Shown here piece after piece: positions 1-6,600 of a DNA stretch of 10,234 bases; positions within the stretch are counted from its first letter, which is position 1; each line of letters begins with the position of its first letter. A program made the position numbers and the translations under genes. Origin of the DNA: Spirogloea muscicola (taxonomy: Eukaryota; Streptophyta; Zygnematophyceae; Spirogloeales; Spirogloeaceae). The notes under the pieces are model-generated. The model was given only the letters and a program-made list of their open reading frames with translations. It was not told the DNA's origin and made no database searches. The stretch is from NCBI GenBank assembly GCA_009602725.1, contig WELB01000092.1, positions 1 to 10,234 of the forward strand, in the 5' to 3' direction.

Positions 1-29
1 CCCGAGCCCCGAGCCCGGAGCCTCGAATT
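1..29. repeat. Short GC-rich tandem 7-mer next to telomere-like repeats
   Basis: The first 21 bases are three head-to-tail 7-mers: CCCGAGC twice, then CCGGAGC. An AT-richer junction (CTCGAATTC) leads into the telomere-like block. I see no coding potential here. Because this is not telomere repeat, the telomere-like block is either interstitial or interrupted, and base 1 is not itself a canonical chromosome terminus. It could be a subtelomeric satellite edge or an assembly junction. Confidence 0.5.
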
Positions 30-75
30 CTAAACCCTAAACCCTAAACCTCAACCCTGAACCTCAATCCTAAAC
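30..75 (+). repeat. Degenerate plant-type telomeric repeat (CCCTAAA)n
   Basis: Two perfect CCCTAAA units lie at 35-48, preceded by a partial unit (TAAA at 31-34). They are followed by degenerate units (CCTCAA, CCCTGAA, CCTCAA, TCCTAAA) up to about base 74. CCCTAAA/TTTAGGG is the telomere repeat of land plants and many green algae; Chlamydomonas uses TTTTAGGG instead. The C-rich strand reads 5' to 3' at the left edge, which is the orientation expected if the chromosome end lies to the left. The array is short and decayed, so it may be an interstitial or subtelomeric remnant. Confidence 0.75.
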
Positions 76-367
76 ATATTGAATGCCTCTTGGAAAAGCT
101 GCACGAAGCCAATTGTAGACATAGAGGAAAAAAGCAATACAATGTAAAACCAAGAAGAACCTGGAATCCAGGTGAAAATTGCAATATCTAGAGGTGGTTA
201 CCATCGTCCACAGAAGAAAGTAGTAGATAGACCACTCATAAGTATCATACTTGCATACTCTCCTAAATTTGAAAAAGCAGTAGACTCGTCATCGTACGCA
301 GCAATAATGGCGATAGGGTTTAGGGTCCAGATTGTGTGTTGCATGTCTTCGCCTAAGCTCCAGCAGC
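76..367 (-). other. Presumed 3' UTR and subtelomeric spacer
   Basis: This stretch lies between the stop codon of the LRR-cysteine gene and the telomere-like block. It is more AT-rich than the rest of the window and has no convincing coding frame. The short open frames here show no recognisable motif. I looked for TGTAA, the usual green algal polyadenylation signal, on the minus strand and did not find it, so the transcript end is not located. A single TTTAGGG unit within AGGGTTTAGGG occurs at 315-325, opposite in orientation to the array at 35-48. The UTR assignment rests only on position. Confidence 0.45.
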
Positions 368-662
368 TCAGCCCGAGAACGGCAAGCAAGAGGTCTGCCT
401 GCACACGCAGCCAGAGGGATCGCAACCATTGGGACCGCCCCCGCAGTTGGTCGGATTTGTGCAGTTGCTACAAGCTTGCCCCTCTCGGATGTCTTGGTCG
501 CAATGGCCAGCTCCATCGCACCGAGCACAGCACTCAGCACTCTCGCAAGTCCCAGTGATGTAGTTTAAGAGATAGCCCATCAGTGGGCCCAAGTCGTAGG
601 GTGTAGGCAAGCACACCGTGCCCGCTGGCTTGTTATGGACAACAACCGAGCACGTGCCATTC
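368..662 (-). other. Exon 23: last cysteine module and dense cysteine tail
   Basis: The exon starts in phase 2 after TGCATGCAG and completes the C-R|NGTC junction. It encodes module 12 (NGTCSVVVHNKPAGTVC, a long loop, then TCESAEC). The tail continues with CCARCDGAGHCDQD, then SNCTNPTNC, then GCDPSGCVC, and ends SCLPFSG and TGA at 370-368. It holds 14 cysteines in 97 residues. The tail does not repeat the four-cysteine module and has shorter cysteine spacings. There is no membrane helix and no obvious GPI-type hydrophobic end, so the protein should be soluble or wall-bound. I do not recognise the tail as a named domain. Confidence 0.85.
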
Positions 663-3600
663 CTGCATGCAATGCAGAATTTTGAGGAAGTAGAGGGTGG
701 CCAGCATTTCCAGAACTATTTATGTTGTTCATGGTTGATAGTTGTAGCAATGGCGCGTCAGGCACACGCAGTCAGATCCTTCCATGACAAGTACACTGAG
801 CGATGACTGCCTACGGCCATGGGTAATCAAGTGGGGCCTCTTCTTCAAGGTGTCAGTATTCACTCCATGCAACTCCTGAGCAGATTGCATGCATATGGCT
901 GATGTGCAACACCAATTCCGCCAGGAACCACGCCGTGATGTTCTCGGTGCTCACCTGCATGAGCTGACCTGGCAGCGACTGTCCACTGCATTTGGATTGA
1001 AGTCATTGCAGATTGTACCATCTGGGACGTTGTTCGCGACTTGACAGGAGCTGCTCCTGCATACCAGAAGGTAGCGAAGGTCAATGTCAATCAGAGTCAG
1101 CCGTTAGTAAGCAGTGGATTCCGGCACAGTAGTCGAGGGCAGTGCCAGCTAGAATCTGGGCAGCTCTAGCAGGGCGGCGGTGTCAGGGAGCCTGAGGAGA
1201 GGAGGAGATGGGCCAGACATGCATGTCATGTATCGGCAGCCTGTCGCATTGTTTTCATCACATCTGCTGCCATCCGCGGCCTTCTGAGGAGGTACGCTCG
1301 TGTCACAGCCACCATAACCGCTGTTGGATTTGCCAATAAGCAACAAGTCAACGCAGCCAGCAACTCAACAGTCAGCACCAGATTCAAGCAGATGTGGTGC
1401 CACAAACTTGGGCCCAAATCTGAGCTGGCAGCAAGCTCAACCAAGCGCAGAAGCACCATTTGCAAAAAGGACAGCTCTTGCACTGTGCCGGCGCCAGCTT
1501 CAGCTCCTCAGGTACTGCTCTTGTAAAGACTGCTCCCCCCTGGTGACTAATCAACTCCATGACTTGCTGAGCTTCTCCCTGCCATCTTTGTGATCACTCT
1601 TCTTGCTTGTGTATCCCGCCTATGCTGGCCGCTTGCTGGTGACTTGTTTTGCACTACACGATTGTGGGCCAGCTTCAAACAGCCACTACGCGTATGCGAA
1701 GCCAATCCTCCTCCCTACTCCTCGTGCGCCTGGTGATGGTGAAGCTCCCTTGTGGCCACTCTGACATCCTATGAAACGAGCTCAAGATGCACAAGGGAAA
1801 CAGCTGGGGCTGTCCTGCAGCCATGCAGGATGGTCTTTCAGGAGCTTCGTTGTGCCAGTGCCCTCACCTGCAGTGGTATATGTTGGAGCACATGTCGCTG
1901 CCATCGCAGAGCGTATGATTGGGAGAGCGTATGTGACTGCTGCACGTCCTGGACCTGGTGAGAGGTCAACCCAGGTGGAGCAAATACCTGTCAGCTCTGC
2001 AGCTGCCATGGGGCCCCAAGGCGATGGTTGTCCATGGTCATAGCAGTCCCATGTGAAGCTGACAAGACATCAAGCACTGTGGTCGTCTCTTGACAAGCTA
2101 GTGTCCGACCTACTTGCCCTGCACTTATGGCTACGGAAATGCGGCAGAAGCAATCAGCAACTGCCCCTTAGCTAGCCCGAGCTTGGCTTTGGTCCCCTCA
2201 CTCTGGGTCGCACACGTAGGGCAGGCAACGGTCGATGGGCGTGGGCGTGTAGTAGTAGCCGTCCCCACCCACTCTTGTCGGTGGGGGCGTGCAGATTGTC
2301 CTATTGTTGAAGAACTCTGTGCAGACACCATTCCTGCAAGCACAAGACACGGCAAGGTGCAGGTCTGTGCATCCTTCACCTCACGTGGGGCTGGCAGCAT
2401 GCGGGATCAGGATGCACAGGACAATAAGTAACTGAACTATCATGTGAGCGTGATGCCTCAGCTGCAGATCACGCTTCCATTGGACACAAATGGCACTCCA
2501 CTCCACCGCATCCAGTGCATGCACAAGAGAGAGTGGAGACACTCCACTGGCAGGTCGTGACTGCACACTCGTAGTCAACATCCACATCCAGCCGACAGAG
2601 AGTTCCGTCACTGTAATTCTTGGCCACATTGCAGATGCCACGTCCACTGCAGCAAGCATGGGAAAGCCATCAAGCTCGAGTTACGAAACCCAGACAGGCG
2701 CCGCCAGGCCTGAAGAGGCTGTTTGATGACATTCATGACACTCACAACATGGGACTTGTCTGCTTGCACTTGTCTTGTTGTGTGCACCCTAGAGACAGTC
2801 TGGACTGAACAAGGATGTTTGTAACAGGGTTGCTAAAGTGTTGCAAGCACAGTGCGTGCAGCGATCAGCTATGCGTGGCTGACACGAGCACGTCAAGGAG
2901 CACAGTTGCCTCTGAGCCAGGAGGAGCTCAAGAGGCACGACTTACTTGCAGAATGTGCTAGCACAACCAAATCCTGCGGCGTAGTGCTCACAACTTTTGC
3001 TGGAGTTGTAGTACTGTGTCACCGTGCAGACTCCATGCCTTGGATGTACGGTTGACAGTGTGTTTGAGTGAGTGAGTCAACCACCACTAGCGCTTGACGT
3101 GCACGAAGACCGTGACAGATCTACAATGCGACGAGTGCGAGCAAGAGGCAAGTGCTTCGCTGCCGACGTGCGCAAGCCACATGCTCGTGCTCACGCATCA
3201 CGCCATCCGGCATGCATGATGCCTACGGTGGTCGACATGGTTTGGCCACTGAGAAATGGGCAAATGCAGTACGTCCGTGCAAGCCAGCACATCCTGCCTG
3301 CAAAGGAGCAGCAATCACAAGCAATCCACGAGTGGCCCTCTGCTTACTGGCAAGACGACTCCCGACAGTCCGCGAGGTAACCTGTGGAGTAGTCGTCTGG
3401 CAACAGGCACTTTGCCCCGTCCGCCGCGTTTTTCGTGAGATTGCAGACGCCCTTCCCACTGCCAGCCCCCACAGGGCTCGGCGGCCCACACAGCTCAACC
3501 TCAGGTCTGAGTTGTGCCGTATGAGAAGCTTATTGCTACTGCCACCCCCGTTAGTGAATGTGCAGCATAATCAGACAGTCAACAGGTCTCACGAGCCTGC

Positions 3601-6600
3601 TTCTGAGCACAGCACGTGCCACTCTCAGGAATTAGGAATTTCTGGGGGAAGGGCACATCCCCTGAAGAGAGCCACCGCCAAGTACAGCGGCAGTCCTAAT
3701 TAGGCTCAGGCAGGCATAGGACCAAGCAAAGCGCCCATCTCAACCAGGGCATGAGGTGGTCAGCAATCTCAGTGTGTGGAGAACCACCGCCTGTATGACC
3801 ATCGTGCATCAAGAGGTTATGCGCCTTACTTGCAGAAGACGCCGCGGCAGCCGTCAGTGCCAGTAACTTTGCAGGCTGTGTCGGTGTCGCGGAAGGCCAT
3901 CACAAGGCACGAGCCATTGCTGCCAAGCTCATTCGCAGTGCCACGCATGCAGAGACTTAGTACTTACTGGCGCTGATCAAGCCACCAGTCCAACAATTGC
4001 ATTGCAGACATTGCATTTCTGGCTTTCCTCCTTGGCTTGCAGTGCAAGCTGTGAGCGACGACAAAGACACCTGCAAGCTGTGAGCAACGACAAAGACAGC
4101 AAGCCCATAGAGACCCTTGTGTGGAGCCTTGCAGGATCAGCTGACCACCACAGGTGAGATTGCACCAAGTCATTTGGGAGCTCCGTGTGGACGTGCATGC
4201 TTGCGAGCTGGTCAAAGCCAAGCGAGCGGCATGGAGGTTGAGCAAGTAGCAGGGCAAGGCTTCACACCTGGCGCAGCGGACATCGAGGCACTGCATGTTC
4301 CAGCTTGGATTGACACTCCATGGCATGGTGCAGGACTGATTGATACGCGACTGGATGACATGGCTGAATGTGCACTTGCCAGCCCTGCAATGCATGCAAG
4401 TGCACATTAGCAGCACCGGTTAGTGAATACGCGCCTTGCAGAAGCTCTAGCTTCAAGCTTGGGCCGCAAGCCCCTTTGTATGGACCCACCACAGGCAAGC
4501 CCCGGCCCGTATGAATGTATGTGGATAGTGATGGATGTAGCCAGGCAGTCGCGAGAAGAGGTCTGATGGTTCACTCTTGTATCACAAAAGACCCCAAAAC
4601 CGGGCAACCACTAAGTGGTTGCGACAGACCAGGTGGAGGCTGGCTGAATTGCTCACAAACATTCGCCAACAGACAGGGTAGGTCCGCCAGTTCAATAAGT
4701 GACTAGGCTACCGTCAGAACAGAACAGCACACTGGCCATCGGCCCTCAAAGTTTGTGGGCCAGCTACTTGTGCACCGCAATGTGATTGTTTGGGGGACTC
4801 AAGCATCCCAGCATTGACCTGCAAACGGAGTCGGCGCACTGGTAGGAGTAACCAGTCCTCTTGAAGCTGTAACACAAGGAACCCTCCTCGTGTGCTTGTA
4901 AAGAGCACCTGGTGAATGGGTTGTCAAAGGGGGGGCCTATGCCACTACTGTTGCCATGGTATCAGCAGCAGGATGAAGCACAAGGCTCAGAGTCAGTGCT
5001 GCTCCAGGAGTGCAGAGGAGTCAGTGCAGCAGCTTCTGAGAGAGTGCCCAAAGGCCAAGACGTGCGAGCCATCTGTTAGTCAACAGCAGGGCTTGAGGCA
5101 GATGCTGATGCCACAAGGCACGATCTGCCATACGTCGCACGAGGCAAGCTTTTGGTACCAGAATTGGAGCTCATGGCATCTTTACATCGAGTGGAAAACG
5201 GAGTCAGTCACCAATGAAGATGTGCTTACTTGCATTCTGTGTCATAGCATGCCGGATCAACGTTCGTGTGGTTGTAGTCCACCCCCAGGTAAGTTTCAAT
5301 GTCACATGGGCCAGGGTAGGTAGCGCCAAAGTCAAAACATTCTGGGGATCAAAGGGGTCCTTGGTCAGACATTGGCAAAAGCTTGCACAGGAAGGTGCTC
5401 GACGACAACGTATTTCAGGTCGCACGAACCGTGAGACCAAATGGACCAGTAGACTGGCAAAGAGACGACAACGATATTGGCTTGGCACAGCCTGCTACTC
5501 AGAGACAGGCAGCAGCTATCGAGGCAGGCAGTGCCACAACACGGAGCGGGCTCCATTCAGCAGCTTACTTGCCGTGCAATCCTAGACTCAGAAAGTATTG
5601 TGAAGAGCACAAATCATGTACTCACGTGGGGGCGGCAGCGCTTGGCAAAAGGCCACCGACCGCTGGTGGGCCGCCGGCGGCTGGAAGCAATTATTGGTGG
5701 TGAAGACCTTCACTCCTGGCAATGACACGTTGGGCAGCGGGCCGAGCAGGTAGTTGCCGGAAACATCTACATAGCGCAGCCCTGTGCTGGCCAGCAGCGG
5801 GAGCAAGGTCTTTGGGAAGCCTCCCCCCAGTTGATTGTTGGAGATGTCGCTTCATGCGCAGACAGAATCACCATTGTTCCATAGATGTTGCTTCTTGGGC
5901 ATCGTAACTAACAGTAAATAGCACAATGGTATGTACATTACACATCCAAGAACTAAGAAATTGCAGTCTTTGTTGGGTGGATGGGTAGAGGCCTTGAAGG
6001 GCTCATGCATACACACGGCCATGGTCGCGTCAAAGTCTGCAGGCAGTGAGAACTGTGGCCTGGGGCAAGTGCATGAGCTTGCTGTTTGACTCACAACTTC
6101 CTCAGCTCGGATGCGCCTCTGAAGTCGCCCTTCACCGGCCCCCAGAATCGGTTTCCCGCCAGGTTACTGCCATTGAAGAAGGTTGAGTCTCACAGATCAT
6201 GCATCCGTGCTGGATGCTGCATCAAGCAGCATGCATTGCATCTAGGGCAATGGGCAGCACGACCATTCACACGGGCTCAATCAGAACTGTGTGGCCCTGG
6301 TACTCGCGCGGTGGTGGCCCCAGACAATGACCCTCTCCATGCAATCTCATGAGATCTTGACCGACAAGATTGCTCTGTCCCTGCTAATGATAGTCCACAT
6401 AGACCTGGCCCTGGCGTCGCAAGGCTGTGCTTCTTATGAAACATGCATAGGTACCAGGGCCCATGGTTGTACCCGCTTGCAGGCGCCTCAGTACAACACG
6501 GATGGCACGATGAGCAAAGCCTATCTTGGAGGGCAGAGTCAAAGGAGGCACATTGTGGTGAGCTCACATGACCTGGAAGCCGGCCGCCCCCGGGGGCCTG

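Larger units (their letters stand above)
955..5341 (-). other. Exons 12-22: one-exon-per-module four-cysteine array
   Basis: Eleven exons (5341-5230, 4908-4819, 4384-4268, 3919-3830, 3458-3348, 3038-2946, 2646-2548, 2333-2202, 1954-1868, 1320-1219, 1056-955) each encode one module of about 29-44 residues with exactly four cysteines. The shape is x-G-x-C, 9-14 residues, C (often GTxC or similar), a variable loop, then C-x4-C at the exon end (x5 in one). The intron always falls after that last cysteine, so neighbours join as C-x-x-G-x-C, for example C-R|NGTC and C-Q|NGVC. Clear examples are VPDGTICNDFNP with RCQVSSC, and NYSDGTLC with ECAVTTC. The GTxCND...VDxxCxxxxC pattern recalls repeats of the CDDGNxCTxxDxCxxGxC type, but I claim resemblance only. 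All internal junctions are phase 2. The array should form small disulfide-linked units. Confidence 0.85.

Noticed and set aside
1321-1867. KSCPFCKWCFC stretch in the longest inter-module intron
   Set aside because: The cysteine spacing does not match the module, and I found no in-phase splice sites around it. It may be chance in a 547-bp intron.
3152-3703. 183-codon open frame on the plus strand
   Set aside because: It runs antisense across the cysteine-module exon at 3348-3458 and has no motif; the opposite strand explains the conserved signal.
3964-4416. Continuous 150-codon minus-strand frame as a separate gene
   Set aside because: Its first part contains the module exon 4384-4268, and the rest is read-through into the intron, including the 29-bp duplication. 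The cysteine pattern ends exactly at the GTGTGA donor, so splicing is the better reading.
5204-5488. Minus-strand frame with C-x3-C-x-C near ASFCQCLTKDPFDPQN as an extra module
   Set aside because: It is in a different frame from the clear module FDFGATYPGPC...ACYDTEC in the same place. The phase-1 splice from the LRR cap exon into that module is consistent without it.
5365-5556. Cysteine-rich stretch PCCGTACLDSCC in the intron after the LRR exon
   Set aside because: It holds a GTxC-like motif but has no C-x4-C end, no fitting acceptor and donor in phase, and the intron length without it (284 bp) is typical for this gene.
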